DNA of 64,000 nt from Marinicella algicola (GCF_028401385.1 NZ_JAQOMR010000001.1:3756001-3820000), one strand, 5' to 3'. Positions 43,655-53,053 are shown, numbered from the stretch's first letter. Numbers and translations: made by a program. The notes: generated by a model from the sequence alone, not told the origin.

Positions 43655-44851
43655 TCAGACCCGCCCGGCAACCCAGTCCGCCAACTTGCGGGCAACCGCC
43701 TGTTTGTCCATTTCGGGCCAGGTCTCGGCGCCGTCTTTCGTCACCAGCGTCACCTGGTTTCGGGCGCCACCCATAACGCCTTCCTTCGACACATCATTGG
43801 CGACGATCAGATCGGCGCCCTTGCGGGCAAGTTTGTCGCGGGCATAAGTGGCGATATCGCTGGTCTCGGCGGCAAAGCCGATCACAAGGCCGGGGCGCTG
43901 TTGATGATGGCCGACGGTCTTAAGGATATCCGGGTTTTCGGTGAGTTGCAGCGGCGGCGGCGTTTCTCCGGGCTTCTTCTTGATTTTCTGCGTTGCCGAA
44001 TCCGTAGCCCGCCAGTCGGCAACAGCGGCGACCATGATGGCAATATCGGCAGGCAGCGCCTGTTCCACGGCGGCCAGCATTTCACGCGCGCTTTCCACAT
44101 GCACGGTTCTGACACCGGCAGGGTCGGCAATCGTCACCGGGCCGGAAACCAGCGTGACGTCTGCGCCCAGCTTCGCAAGGGCAGCCGCAATCGCATGACC
44201 CTGACGGCCGGAGGAACGGTTGGCGATATAGCGCACCGGATCGATGGCCTCATGGGTCGGGCCGGAGGTGATAACCGCACGCATTCCCGCAAGCGGCTTC
44301 GGCGCCGCGTCAAAAAGCGTCAACGGCTGCGACGATCTCCAGCGGCTCCGCCATGCGGCCGGTGCCGGTCTCACCGCTTTCGGCCATCTCGCCCGCGACC
44401 GGGCCGATGGTCATCGCACCATCTGCGACGATGGTCGCCAGATTGCGCTGCGTTGCGGTGGCCGTCCACATTTTCGGGTTCATGGCGGGGCCAGCAGCAC
44501 CGGGCAATCGCGCGCCAGCAGCACCGCGCTTGCAAGATCATCGGCCAGACCATTGGCCATTTTGGCCATCAGATTGGCAGTCGCGGGGGCTACCACGATC
44601 AGGTCGTTTTCGCGCGCCAGCCGGATATGGCCGATATCCTGTTCCTCGGTGCGGGAAAACAGTTCGGTAAACACGTGTCCGCCGGACAGTGCGCCAACGG
44701 CGAGCGGCGTGATGAATTCCTGCGCCGCCGCTGTCATCAGGGGCGTGACATGCGCTCCGCGCTCCTTAAGCCGGCGGATCAGGTCGAGGCTTTTATAGGC
44801 CGCGATGCCACCGGTGATGACGAGAAGAATGCGTTTGTGTTTCAGCGACAT
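43655..44851 (-). CDS. coaBC: Bifunctional phosphopantothenoylcysteine decarboxylase / phosphopantothenate-cysteine ligase
   Basis: Two successive steps of coenzyme A synthesis. CoaC half: ILLVITGGIAAYKSLDLIRR, VVAPATANLMAKMANGLADD and LAPAMNPKMW. CoaB half: AVITSGPTHEAIDPVRYIAN, SSGRQGHAIAAALAKLGADV and IMVAAVADWRATDSATQKIK. Two breaks: a missing base in the G-run at 44487-44490, and a change of net +1 (or minus 2) in the A-run at 44312-44316 that lies in the linker between the halves. Repaired length about 398 residues. The second CoA gene of the window, with coaE. Start MSLKHKRILL at 44851. Confidence 0.94.
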
Positions 44852-44899
44852 GGTAAGCCCGCTTGTTGTTCGTGACGGTTTTAGCATGAAGCGGGCAAA

Positions 44900-44928
44900 G
44901 AAAACCCCGCTGCGAGAACGCGGCGGGG
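44900..44928 (-). terminator. Terminator of the carboxyspermidine dehydrogenase gene
   Basis: Read leftwards, AGCCCCGCCGCG and CGCAGCGGGGTTTTC form a ten-pair stem with one mismatch around TTCT, followed by TTTTCTTTG. It lies 25 bases after the stop of the dehydrogenase gene. Confidence 0.75.
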
Positions 44929-44952
44929 CTGATGTCGGGCCGATTGTCTGAC

Positions 44953-46197
44953 TTACTTCGAGAAATCCAGTGCCCGGTCGCCGTTCTCATCCTTTATGCG
45001 TGTCGGCAGGCCGATGTGGTTCAGAATGTGCAGGAACGGCTTCGGCGGCAGTTCCTCGACATTGGCCATGGTCTTCACGTCCCATTCGCCGGATGCCACC
45101 AGAATGGCAGCGGCAACAGGCGGAACGCCGGCGGTATAGGAAATGCCTTGGCTGCCCACTTCGTTGTAGGCTTCCTTATGGTCGGCAACATTGTAGATGA
45201 AGACTTCCGCCGGCTTGCCGTCCTTGGTGCCTTTGACGAAATCGCCGATGCAGGTCTTGCCGGTATAGTTCGGCGCCAGCGAGGATGGGTCGGGCAGTAC
45301 CGCCTTGACCACCTTGAGCGGCACCACTTCCTGGCCTTCTGCCGTCATCACCGGCTGCTCGGACAACAGGCCGAGGTTTTTCAGAACGGTGAATACGGTG
45401 ATGTATCGTTCGCCAAACCCCATCCAGAAGCGGACATTGGGTGAGCCCATATTCTTCGACAGCGAATGGATCTCGTCATGGCCGGACATATAGGCCGTCT
45501 GCTTGCCGACGACCGGCAGATCGAATTCATGGCCGACCTCGAACATCGTGTTCGTCGTCCATTCATTGTTCTGCCACGCATAGACCGTGCCGGTGAATTC
45601 GCGGAAATTGATCTCCGGATCGAAATTGGTGGCGAAATACTTGCCATGGTTTCCGGCATTGATGTCGACGATGTCGATATCGGAGATGTCGTCAACATAG
45701 TCATCCTTGGCAAGGCGGGCAAAGGCATTGACGACACCGGGATCGAAACCGGCGCCGAGAATGGCGGTGACGCCCTTTTCAACGCAGCGGTCCTTGCGCT
45801 TCCATTCGTAGTTTGCATACCACGGCGGGGTTTCGCAGATCTTGTCCGGCTCTTCGTGAATGGCGGTGTCGATATAGGCCGCGCCCGTCTCAAGGCAAGC
45901 TTCCAGAACCGACATGTTGAGGAAGGCGGTGCCGACATTGATGACGATTTCGACCCCGGTCTGCGTGATCAGAGCCACAGTTGCCGGGATGTCGAGTGCG
46001 TCGAGCTGATGGCCCAGCAGAACACCGTCCTGCTTCATCGCCTTCTTCTCGATCACACTTTCGATGATCGCATCGCATTTCGACTTGGTGCGTGAGGCGA
46101 TATGGATATCGCCGAGCACATCATTGTTCTGGGCACATTTATGCGCAACCACCTGGGCCACGCCGCCCGCGCCGATAATCAGCACATTTTTCTTCAT
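44953..46197 (-). CDS. Carboxynorspermidine/carboxyspermidine dehydrogenase (saccharopine dehydrogenase family)
   Basis: NADPH-dependent enzyme that condenses aspartate semialdehyde with a diamine (putrescine in Rhizobiales) to carboxyspermidine. Rossmann motif MKKNVLIIGAGGVAQVVAHK; then DTAIHEEPDKICETPPWYAN, GAGFDPGVVNAFARLAKDDY and GFGERYITVFTVLKNLGLLS. 414 residues, frame intact. Downstream of the matching decarboxylase nspC on the same strand, so the pair makes spermidine without S-adenosylmethionine decarboxylase or spermidine synthase. That role is taken from the family and context, not from active-site analysis. Confidence 0.9.
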   Translation of the reverse strand: MKKNVLIIGAGGVAQVVAHKCAQNNDVLGDIHIASRTKSKCDAIIESVIEKKAMKQDGVLLGHQLDALDIPATVALITQTGVEIVINVGTAFLNMSVLEACLETGAAYIDTAIHEEPDKICETPPWYANYEWKRKDRCVEKGVTAILGAGFDPGVVNAFARLAKDDYVDDISDIDIVDINAGNHGKYFATNFDPEINFREFTGTVYAWQNNEWTTNTMFEVGHEFDLPVVGKQTAYMSGHDEIHSLSKNMGSPNVRFWMGFGERYITVFTVLKNLGLLSEQPVMTAEGQEVVPLKVVKAVLPDPSSLAPNYTGKTCIGDFVKGTKDGKPAEVFIYNVADHKEAYNEVGSQGISYTAGVPPVAAAILVASGEWDVKTMANVEELPPKPFLHILNHIGLPTRIKDENGDRALDFSK

Positions 46198-46284
46198 CGG
46201 AACAACGCCTCCGGTTTTAGGCAGCTTATCCTGCCTGAAATCAAGGGTCGGAGCGGCACGCCGCTCCGCGGGATCAGCCCGGCC

Positions 46285-47378
46285 TTATGACAGGGCGGAT
46301 CTGAAATCTTCATAACCGAATTCGCGAACGGTACGGATTTCACCGTTTTCTTCGCGGATCGCGATTGCCGGCATTCTCACGCCATTAAACCAGTTCTTTT
46401 TGACCATCGTGTAACCGGCTGCGTTTTCGATCGACAGATGGTCGCCGACCTTAACGGGTTCTTCAAAGGAAAACTCGCCGAAAATATCGCCTGCGAGGCA
46501 GGACTTTCCGCAGATCATAACCTGATGCGGCCCGGTGTCCGGCAAAATCTTCGCATTTTCGCGATAGATCAGCAGATCCAGCATGTGAGCCTCGATGGAT
46601 GAGTCGACAATGGCAAGGTCCTTACCGTTGTTCAGCGTGTCGAGCACGGTGACTTCCAGTGTGGCGGCCCCCGTAATCGCCGCTTCGCCCGGCTCCAGAT
46701 AGACCTGAACGCCATACTTTCCGGCAAAACCCTTCAGCCGCGCGGCGAGCTTTTCCAGCGGATAGCTTTCGCCGGTAAAATGAATGCCACCGCCGAGGCT
46801 CACCCAGTCGAGCCGTTCGATCAGAGGGCCGAAACGTTCCTCAATGACCGTCAGCATTTCGTCGAAACGGGCGAAATCCTCGTTCTCGCAATTGTTGTGA
46901 AACATGAAGCCGGAGACCTGATCGAGCACCGCTTCAATCACCGCCGGATCATGTTCGCCAAGGCGCGAGAATGGTCGGGCCGGATCGGCAAGATCGAAAT
47001 CCGAGGTCGAGACCTGCGGATTGACGCGCAGGCCGCGGATCTTGCCTTCCGACTGCGCCTTGAAACGGGAAAGCTGGCCGATCGAGTTGAATATGATCTT
47101 GTCGCAGTTTGCGAGCACCTCGTCGATCTCGTTTTCGCTGTAGGCAACCGAATAGGCATGGGTTTCGCCGCCGAATTTTTCAAAGCCGAGCTTGACTTCA
47201 TAGAGCGAGGACGAGGTGGTGCCATCCATATACGCGCTCATCTGGTCGAACACCGACCAGGTGGCAAAGCATTTGAGCGCCAGAAGCGCCTTGGCCCCGG
47301 AAGCTTCGCGCAGCCAGGCGATCTTGTCGAGGTTCGCCTGGAGACGGGACCTGTCGATGAGATAATAGGGGTCTGCAT
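46285..47378 (-). CDS. nspC: Carboxynorspermidine/carboxyspermidine decarboxylase
   Basis: PLP-dependent alanine-racemase-fold decarboxylase, last step of the carboxyspermidine route. EASGAKALLALKCFATWSVF carries the PLP lysine; DGTTSSSLYEVKLGFEKFGG, KIIFNSIGQLSRFKAQSEGK, VSLGGGIHFTGESYPLEKLA and MICGKSCLAGDIFGEFSFEE follow. No start codon exists in the main frame before a stop: one base is missing in the G-run at 47367-47371, and repair gives MQTPYYLIDRSRLQANLDKI from the ATG at 47378 (an in-frame ATG at 47411 is also possible). About 364 residues. Forms an operon with the dehydrogenase. Confidence 0.9.
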
Positions 47379-47493
47379 AGCCGGGCCTTTCGGTTTGCGG
47401 CGAAAGGTCATGCCGCTTGGGTCTGATGGGCTCTATCTATCGAACGAAACGCCAAAATCAAGCGCAGCGCCGACAATTCGATGCCGGAAATGA

Positions 47494-47520
47494 AAAAGGC
47501 GGCCCCGAAGAGCCGCCTTG
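47494..47520 (-). terminator. Terminator of the L,D-transpeptidase gene
   Basis: AAGGCGGC and GCCGCCTT form an eight-bp stem with an eight-base loop; read leftwards it is followed by TTTCATT. It lies about 25 bases after the stop codon. Confidence 0.75.
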
Positions 47521-47543
47521 CGGATGCAATTTCAAGCGCTGTC

Positions 47544-48188
47544 TCAGCCCGGAAGCACGACCACCTTGGTGCGCTGGTCGGGGTCGACGCGGGCGTAAAG
47601 GTCGATGATGTCCTGGTTGATCATGCGGATGCAACCGGAGGAAACCGCCTGGCCGATCGAGGTCCAGTTGGGGTTGCCGTGGATGCGGAACATGGTGTCG
47701 TTGCCGTTGCGGTAAAGGTAGAGCGCGCGGGCGCCGAGCGGGTTCATGATGCCAGCCTCCATGCCGCCGGCATATTCCTTCAGCTCGGGCTGGCGCTTGA
47801 TCATGGCTGACGGCGGATACCAGGTCGGCCATTCGGCGCGGCGTCCGATATAGGCATCGCCGGACCAGCGGAAACCGTCGCGACCGACGCCGATCCCGTA
47901 GCGAACGGCCTTACCGTCTTCTTCCACATAGTAGAGCAGGCGCTCCTTGGTATCGACCACAATCGTGCCCGGCTTTTCATCGGTCTCGTAATCGACGACC
48001 TGGCGGCGATATTTGTCGTCCACTTCCGCGATTGGCACCCGTGGCAGGTCAACGCCGTCGTCGTTGATGGCGGCATAGGCGGAAATCGGCGCCATCTTGC
48101 CCGAGGACATGCTGTCGGTCGTGGTGCAGCTAGCGGCGGCAAGCAGGCCGGTGAAGGAAAGTGCAAGGAGAAGTGTTCTGATGTGCAT
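47544..48188 (-). CDS. L,D-transpeptidase lipoprotein (YkuD/ErfK family)
   Basis: Periplasmic peptidoglycan cross-linking or protein-anchoring enzyme of 214 residues. A lipoprotein signal peptide ends in LAAASC near residue 21. The catalytic YkuD motif is HGNPNWTSIGQAVSSGCIRM near residues 172-193, with active-site histidine and cysteine (SSGCIRM). GTIVVDTKERLLYYVEEDGK and ARALYLYRNGNDTMFRI fit the barrel. The gene is alone, divergent from mmcB. Frame intact. In this group of bacteria, L,D-cross-links are abundant. Confidence 0.92.
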   Translation of the reverse strand: MHIRTLLLALSFTGLLAAASCTTTDSMSSGKMAPISAYAAINDDGVDLPRVPIAEVDDKYRRQVVDYETDEKPGTIVVDTKERLLYYVEEDGKAVRYGIGVGRDGFRWSGDAYIGRRAEWPTWYPPSAMIKRQPELKEYAGGMEAGIMNPLGARALYLYRNGNDTMFRIHGNPNWTSIGQAVSSGCIRMINQDIIDLYARVDPDQRTKVVVLPG

Positions 48189-48355
48189 GGCCTGTCTCGT
48201 GGCGACGATTGAAGCGAAAAGTGATAATAGTTAGCTGATATAAGCTTATGGTTAACATTTCATTGCGTGACAAGCGCAAGTAGTGCGAAGCCACGCAGAC
48301 AGCTGCACACGGGCAGTGGGCTGTTGTGAAAATGCATCGATTGAAGGGAAGTTCC

Positions 48356-48853
48356 ATGGCGATTGTCGACCTTCACGCCAAGAACCCGACGGCAGATGGC
48401 CGCCAGTCTGAAAGAGCCTTGTTGGTGCGTCGCGGCGTGCAGCATCTGATGAAGCACATGCGGCACGCATCGATCAGCGAGATGACGCTCAGGAACGGCC
48501 GACGGGCCGATCTGATCTGCCTCACCGAAAAGGGCGAGATCTGGATCATCGAAATCAAGTCGTCGGTCGAGGATTTTCGTGTCGACCGCAAATGGCCGGA
48601 CTATCGCGACTATTGCGACCGGCTGTTTTTCGCGACCCATGCCGGGGTTCCGCTCGATATCTTTCCCGAAGACTGCGGCCTGCTGCTGGCCGATCGCTAC
48701 GGCGCGGAAATCGTCAGGCCGGCGCCGGAACACAAGCTGGCACCGGCGCGCCGCAAGGTGCTGACTCTTGCCTTTGCCCGCAATGCCGCCGAACGGCTGA
48801 CATCGGCCGAACTGGTGCTGGAGCGGCTGGAATCGGAAGGCGTTTCGTTTTAG
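48356..48853 (+). CDS. mmcB: MmcB-family DNA repair protein
   Basis: A 165-residue PD-(D/E)XK nuclease-like protein, first linked to mitomycin C resistance in Caulobacter under SOS control. LVRRGVQHLMKHMRHASISE, RADLICLTEKGEIWIIEIKS (the D and E-I-K nuclease motif), DYCDRLFFATHAGVPLDIFP and CGLLLADRYGAEIVRPAPEH are the conserved parts. Start at MAIVDLHAKNP. Its last four bases overlap the end of the convergent actR. I did not find a convincing LexA box in front of it. Frame intact. Confidence 0.88.
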   Translation: MAIVDLHAKNPTADGRQSERALLVRRGVQHLMKHMRHASISEMTLRNGRRADLICLTEKGEIWIIEIKSSVEDFRVDRKWPDYRDYCDRLFFATHAGVPLDIFPEDCGLLLADRYGAEIVRPAPEHKLAPARRKVLTLAFARNAAERLTSAELVLERLESEGVSF

Positions 48854-49431
48854 CGCGGCGCGCGTTTTGCGAGGATCCGCTGCAGGGTGCGGCGATGCAT
48901 GTTGAGACGGCGCGCGGTTTCGGAGACGTTTCGGTCGCACATTTCGTAGACACGTTGAATGTGTTCCCAGCGCACCCTGTCGGCCGACATCGGGTTTTCC
49001 GGCGGGTCAACCTTTTCGCCCGGCGCCTGGGTCAGCGCGTGGACGATATCGTCGGCATCGGCGGGTTTGGCGAGATAGTCGAGCGCGCCAAGTTTTACGG
49101 CAGTGACGGCGGTGGCGATATTGCCGTATCCGGTCAGCACCACGATACGGGTATCGGGCCTTGATTCGCGGATGGCGGCGATCACGTCCAGCCCGCTGCC
49201 ATCTTCAAGCCGCAAGTCGACGACCGCATATTTCGGTGGATGCGCTTTCGCTCTCTCAATGCCTTCCGCCACGGTTTCCGCCGTTGCGATTGCAAAACCG
49301 CGCGTCTCCATGGCGCGGGCAATGCGGCGCAGAAAGGGCGTGTCATCATCGACGATCAGAAGGCTCATATCGCCCTCCGGTGCGCCCAGGCTTTCATCCC
49401 GCGTGAAATCCGATTTCTCAGTCTCGTCCAT
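48850..49431 (-). CDS. actR: Redox response regulator ActR (RegA/PrrA family)
   Basis: Global regulator of respiration, nitrogen and carbon fixation and, in rhizobia, acid tolerance. Receiver domain: SLLIVDDDTPFLRRIARAME with the acidic pocket, and AVVDLRLEDGSGLDVIAAI with the phosphorylated aspartate; VVLTGYGNIATAVTAVKLGA and LDYLAKPADADD follow. C-terminal Fis-type helix-turn-helix: MCDRNVSETARRLNMHRRTL. 193 residues, frame intact. The kinase gene actS normally adjoins it; here it is 10.5 kb away on the same strand, with the NQR cargo in between. Confidence 0.93.
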   Translation of the reverse strand: MDETEKSDFTRDESLGAPEGDMSLLIVDDDTPFLRRIARAMETRGFAIATAETVAEGIERAKAHPPKYAVVDLRLEDGSGLDVIAAIRESRPDTRIVVLTGYGNIATAVTAVKLGALDYLAKPADADDIVHALTQAPGEKVDPPENPMSADRVRWEHIQRVYEMCDRNVSETARRLNMHRRTLQRILAKRAPR

Positions 49432-49622
49432 GTCCGTCTTGCCTGAATTCGCTGTGCGGCAAATGACCGCGCGTCAATGCTATCGGATGCTTATGAACCT
49501 CGAAAGCCCGGGGTAAACCCTGATCCACTTGAAAAACCGTCTCGCCGGGCGGCAGGAAACCGCCGCTTAGGCCGGAGGTCACGGGGGCGATGGCTGTGGC
49601 AGCAATGGCGCGGGCGGAACGT

Positions 49623-50015
49623 CTATCCGCTGAGCCGCACCAAGGCCGAAAGCACATCGGATCGGCGCAGAAGCCCGATCAGCTGATTACCGTCGGTGAC
49701 GGGGAACACCCGATGCGGATGGGCGATGAAGGCTTCGGCGGCGGCAACGAGGTCGGTGCTGGCCGGCAGGCTGACGACGTTGCGGCTCATATAATTAGCG
49801 ACCGTGCCTTTCCATTCCTGATAATAGCTTGCCTGAAGGGCCGGGTTGAAACAGTCCTTCTGGGTGAGGATGCCGATGAGTGCATCACCCTCGTCGACGA
49901 CCGGCGCGGCCGCAGCTCTGCTTTCGACGAGCAACGCCACGGCACGGCGGATCGGCATGTCCGGCGTCACGGTCAGTGTGTCGGTTTTGGTGATCTCCGC
50001 AATCGTGTCGGTCAT
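49623..50015 (-). CDS. Two-CBS-domain protein at the end of the NQR operon
   Basis: A 130-residue soluble protein made of two CBS motifs: MPIRRAVALLVESRAAAAPV with GDALIGILTQKDCFNPALQA, then VSLPASTDLVAAAEAFIAHP with RVFPVTDGNQLIGLLRRSDV. CBS pairs bind adenine nucleotides such as AMP, ATP or NADH. Its ATG overlaps the nqrM stop (AAATGA), so it is translated with the NQR operon. A longer in-frame start upstream is explained by the frame break in nqrM. A role as nucleotide-sensing modulator of the pump is possible, but nothing in the sequence shows it. Confidence 0.82.
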   Translation of the reverse strand: MTDTIAEITKTDTLTVTPDMPIRRAVALLVESRAAAAPVVDEGDALIGILTQKDCFNPALQASYYQEWKGTVANYMSRNVVSLPASTDLVAAAEAFIAHPHRVFPVTDGNQLIGLLRRSDVLSALVRLSG

Positions 50016-50178
50016 TTCGTCTGCCCCGATCCACGGTTCGGGCAGCCTTCGCAGGCGGCTTCCTTCATGCAGGCCATGCCGCCGCACGAGCCCTTCAGGG
50101 GCCGCGGCCGCTGAGCAAGCCGACGCCAAGTCCGGCCATGACCAGAAGGAAGATCGCGATTGCCATCAGGATTTCCAT
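50012..50178 (-). CDS. nqrM: NqrM, Na+-NQR maturation protein (small, frame-broken)
   Basis: Membrane-anchored Cys-rich factor needed to assemble the Fe-S/Cys centre between NqrD and NqrE. One N-terminal helix, MEILMAIAIFLLVMAGLGVG, then GRGPLKGSCGGMACMKEAAC and EGCPNRGSG with four cysteines, matching the KGSCGG...C...C pattern of the family. One base is missing in the G-run at 50099-50102 (plus strand), so the reading stops at codon 28 without repair. About 55 residues after repair, and its TGA overlaps the CBS gene start. It lies 22 bases after apbE. Confidence 0.85.
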
Positions 50179-50200
50179 GTTCGTGCTCCTGTTGAAGAGA

Positions 50201-51216
50201 CTATAGCAGGAAACGGTCGAAGCCGCCGGTGGTTTCGTGGCGAAGCCCGTCGCCGTCATGAAAAAGGAACAGCGCTGTGACCGACTGGCGGCGCGCCAGA
50301 AGAGGCCCGCTTTCGCCGGCTGCCGTCAGCGCGGTGGCCCAACCATCCGCCGTCATCGCATCAGAGCCGAGGACCGAGACCGACGCGATTGTGCCCTCGA
50401 CCGGAACGGCATGGCGCGGATCGATGATGTGGCTGTAGCTGTGGCCGGAAAGCGTGTAGCTCTGCGCGCGAAGGCCCGAGGTCGCGACCGCGCAATCGGC
50501 AAGCCGCAGCACGCCGGCGCTGCCGGTTGAAGCCAGACGCGGGTCTTCCACGGCAACCTGCCACGGCCTGCCGGCCGGATGGTTGCCGTGTGCAACTAAC
50601 TCTCCGCCGAGATCAATCAGGAAATCCCTATGTCCGGCTTGCAGAAGCCTGTGGGCCATCAGGTCGAGTGCGCGCCCTTGGCGATGCCGCAAAGGTCGAT
50701 GGTGGCGCCGTTCTGGGTCTTTTCGAGGCGGTTGCCATCGACCGCCAGCGCATGCCAGAGCGAAGGTGCACCGCCATCGGCGGTTCTTCCCTCAATCGGC
50801 CCGAAGCCATAGCGCGCCACCAGCGGGCCGATGCTCGGGTCAAACCAGCCATTGCTCTTCCTTGCCAGTTCAAGCGCGCTGTCGGCCACGAAGGCTGTTT
50901 CTGCCGAGACCGGTTTGCTGCCGGGGCCAGCGAGGTTGAATGCGCTGATTTCGCTGTCGGCCCGCCATGGCGACATCATCCGGTCGAAGCCGGAGAGAAG
51001 CATTTCAATCTCGCCGCGAAGCGCCTCGGGCCGGGCCGTGTCCGGCACGGTTACGCGCCATGTGGTGGCGAAGGCCTCACCGCTGATCTGCCGCGTTGCT
51101 GGGGCGGATTTCAGGATCGCCGGTGCCGCGGCGCGGGCACCGGTCGCGGCCAGAAAAGCCGTTCCGGTAAGCGCCAGAACGCGGCGGCGGGTCAGAAATG
51201 CTTGACGTGCGTTCAT
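50201..51216 (-). CDS. apbE: FAD:protein FMN transferase ApbE
   Basis: Periplasmic flavin transferase that attaches FMN through a phosphoester to threonine in NqrC/RnfG-type proteins. A twin-arginine-like signal TRRRVLALTGTAFLAATGAR lies at residues 9-28. SGFDRMMSPWRADSEISAFN, KSNGWFDPSIGPLVARYGFG, LIDLGGELVAHGNHPAGRPW and SHIIDPRHAVPVEGTIASVS are the family blocks. One base is missing in the CCC at 50675-50677, restoring DLCGIAKGRALDLMAHRLL. About 339 residues. Placed between nqrF and nqrM, and its target threonine is present in NqrC. Confidence 0.93.
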
Positions 51217-51219
51217 GGG

Positions 51220-52446
51220 TCAGACTCCGAAATCGTCATAGAAGATGGACTTCGGCTCGATGCCGAGCCGGTGGAGCGTGGAGGTTACCGCCGAAATCAT
51301 CACCGGCGGCCCGCACATGTAATATTCGCAGTCCTCGGGTGCGGGATGGCGGGAAAGCTCCGCGCGCACGACATCGTGGATAAACCCGCTGGCGCCCGTC
51401 CAGCGGTCGCCGGGCGCGGGATCGGAAAGCGCCGGCGTCCACGAGAAATTGTCGTGTTCGTCGGCAATCTTCTCGAATTCCTCGACATAGAACAGGTCGG
51501 CCACCGAGCGTGCGCCGTAGAAATAACGCATCCGCCGCGGCGTGCCTTTGCCGATCTGGTCGTGGATCATGGCGCGAAGCGGCGCCATGCCGACACCGCC
51601 GCCGATGAAGACCATCTCGCGTTCGGTCGGCTGGACCTCGAACTCGCCGAACGGGCCGGACGCTTCAACCGCGTCGCCCGGTTTCAGAGCAAATAGCCAG
51701 GAGGAGACCACGCCGGGCGGAATTTCCTGCTCGCGGCCCGGTGGTGGTGCGGCAAGGCGGATATTGAAGACGGCGCGTTCCTGCCTGGCATCTTCCGGAC
51801 GGCAGGCGATTGAATAGGCCCGCGTCACCGGTCTTTCGGCATAGGATGTCATGTCCGACCAGCCGGAGATCTTCCAGGGGTCGCGAAACGCCGGGTCGAT
51901 TTCGATATCGTGGAAGTTGAGCCCATAAGCCGGTGCGGTGAGCTGCATGAAACCGCCGGCAACAAAATCGAATGGCTGACCTTCGGGCAGTTGCAACACC
52001 AGCTCCCGGATCAGCGGCGCCTTCATGGTGTTGGACACCACGCGACAGGTAAAGCCGGTCGCGCCGACAAAGTCCTGCGGCACGGTGACAGAGCATGGGC
52101 CGCGCAGCGCGGTTTGGCAGGCAAGGCGCATTTTGGCACGTCGCTCGGCGGCAGAGAGCACGCCGCGCTCGGTCGCCTGCGGTTCACCGGCGCCTTCACC
52201 CTCCACATGCACCCGGCAAAGCCCGCATGTGCCCGATCCGCCGCAGGCTGCCGGAATACCGATGCCCGCGCCATGCAGCACGCCAAGCAGGCGGTCGCCA
52301 CGATTGGCCTCGATTTCCATTGTGTCGTTGACCGTGATCGTCAGCGCCTCGGCGGGGATCAGGCGCGCGCGGGTGATCAAGAGCGCCAGCGTGAGAACCA
52401 GCACGAGACCGACAATGACAAGGGCTCCGACTGCGATCTCGTTCAT
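51220..52446 (-). CDS. nqrF: Na+-translocating NADH:quinone reductase subunit F
   Basis: NADH-oxidising entry subunit. One N-terminal helix (residues 5-25), a 2Fe-2S ferredoxin domain with cysteines at 68, 74, 77 and 110 (AACGGSGTCGLCRVH, MRLACQTAL), an FAD domain (RPVTRAYSIACRPED) and an NADH domain (VFIGGGVGMAPLRAMI, RYFYGARSVADLFYVEEF, YYMCGPPVMISAV). 408 residues, all key residues present and frame intact. Its ATG overlaps the nqrE stop (ATGA), so I start at 52446. apbE follows after a short gap. Confidence 0.96.
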   Translation of the reverse strand: MNEIAVGALVIVGLVLVLTLALLITRARLIPAEALTITVNDTMEIEANRGDRLLGVLHGAGIGIPAACGGSGTCGLCRVHVEGEGAGEPQATERGVLSAAERRAKMRLACQTALRGPCSVTVPQDFVGATGFTCRVVSNTMKAPLIRELVLQLPEGQPFDFVAGGFMQLTAPAYGLNFHDIEIDPAFRDPWKISGWSDMTSYAERPVTRAYSIACRPEDARQERAVFNIRLAAPPPGREQEIPPGVVSSWLFALKPGDAVEASGPFGEFEVQPTEREMVFIGGGVGMAPLRAMIHDQIGKGTPRRMRYFYGARSVADLFYVEEFEKIADEHDNFSWTPALSDPAPGDRWTGASGFIHDVVRAELSRHPAPEDCEYYMCGPPVMISAVTSTLHRLGIEPKSIFYDDFGV

Positions 52447-53053
52447 GGCGTCACCATTTGCGCAAATGCCGAAAAGCCCAGCGACATCATCCCGGCGATT
52501 GCAAGGTGATGCCGAGCCCGCGCAGGCCCTGCGGCAGGTCGGCATAGGAAAGGCGCGAACGGATCGCGCCGAGGAGAACGACGGCGACCCCGAAACCGAA
52601 GCCCTGGCCAAGGCCGAACACCGCCGACTGGCCGATGCCGTAATTACGGTCGACCATGAACAGGCTGCCGGCGAGAATCGCGCAGTGCACGGTCAGAAGC
52701 GGCAGGAACACGCCAAAGGAAGCGTAGATTGCCGGAAAGAACCGGTCGAGCACCATTTCCACGAGCTGGACCGTGGCGGCGATGACGCCGATGAACGAGA
52801 TCAGCTTCAGATAGGAAAGGTCGATATCCGGCATGCCGGCCCAGGCCCAGGCACCGGGTGCAAGCAGGGCATGATAGATCACCTGGTTGAGCGGCACGGT
52901 GACGCCCATAACGGCCGTCACGGCGATGCCGAGGCCGATGGCTGAAGCGGTGCGGCGCGACAGCGCCAGAAAGGTGCAGAGCCCGAGAAACAGGGTCAGC
53001 GGTGCGTTTTCAACGAAGGCCGCGCTTAGGAAAAGGTTCCAGAGGTCGGTCAT
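52443..53053 (-). CDS. nqrE: Na+-NQR subunit E
   Basis: Six-helix membrane subunit related to RnfA. FVENAPLTLFLGLCTFLALS has the conserved cysteine near residue 26, and PLLTVHCAILAGSLFMVDRN the second near 120; with NqrD they hold an iron centre between the halves. One T is missing at 52503-52504 (plus-strand A), restoring GITFAIAGMMSLGFSAFAQM and a stop that overlaps nqrF. About 203 residues. Start overlaps the nqrD stop (ATGA). Confidence 0.95.

Noticed and set aside
46249..46268. Hairpin CGGAGCGG / CCGCTCCG between nspC and the dehydrogenase gene
   Set aside because: No T run in either direction and the two genes are expected to be cotranscribed; recorded as a structure only, not as a terminator.
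49432..49622. Leftward open frame in the gap between the CBS gene and actR
   Set aside because: It starts inside the CBS gene and runs into actR without a ribosome site; the gap more likely holds the actR promoter.
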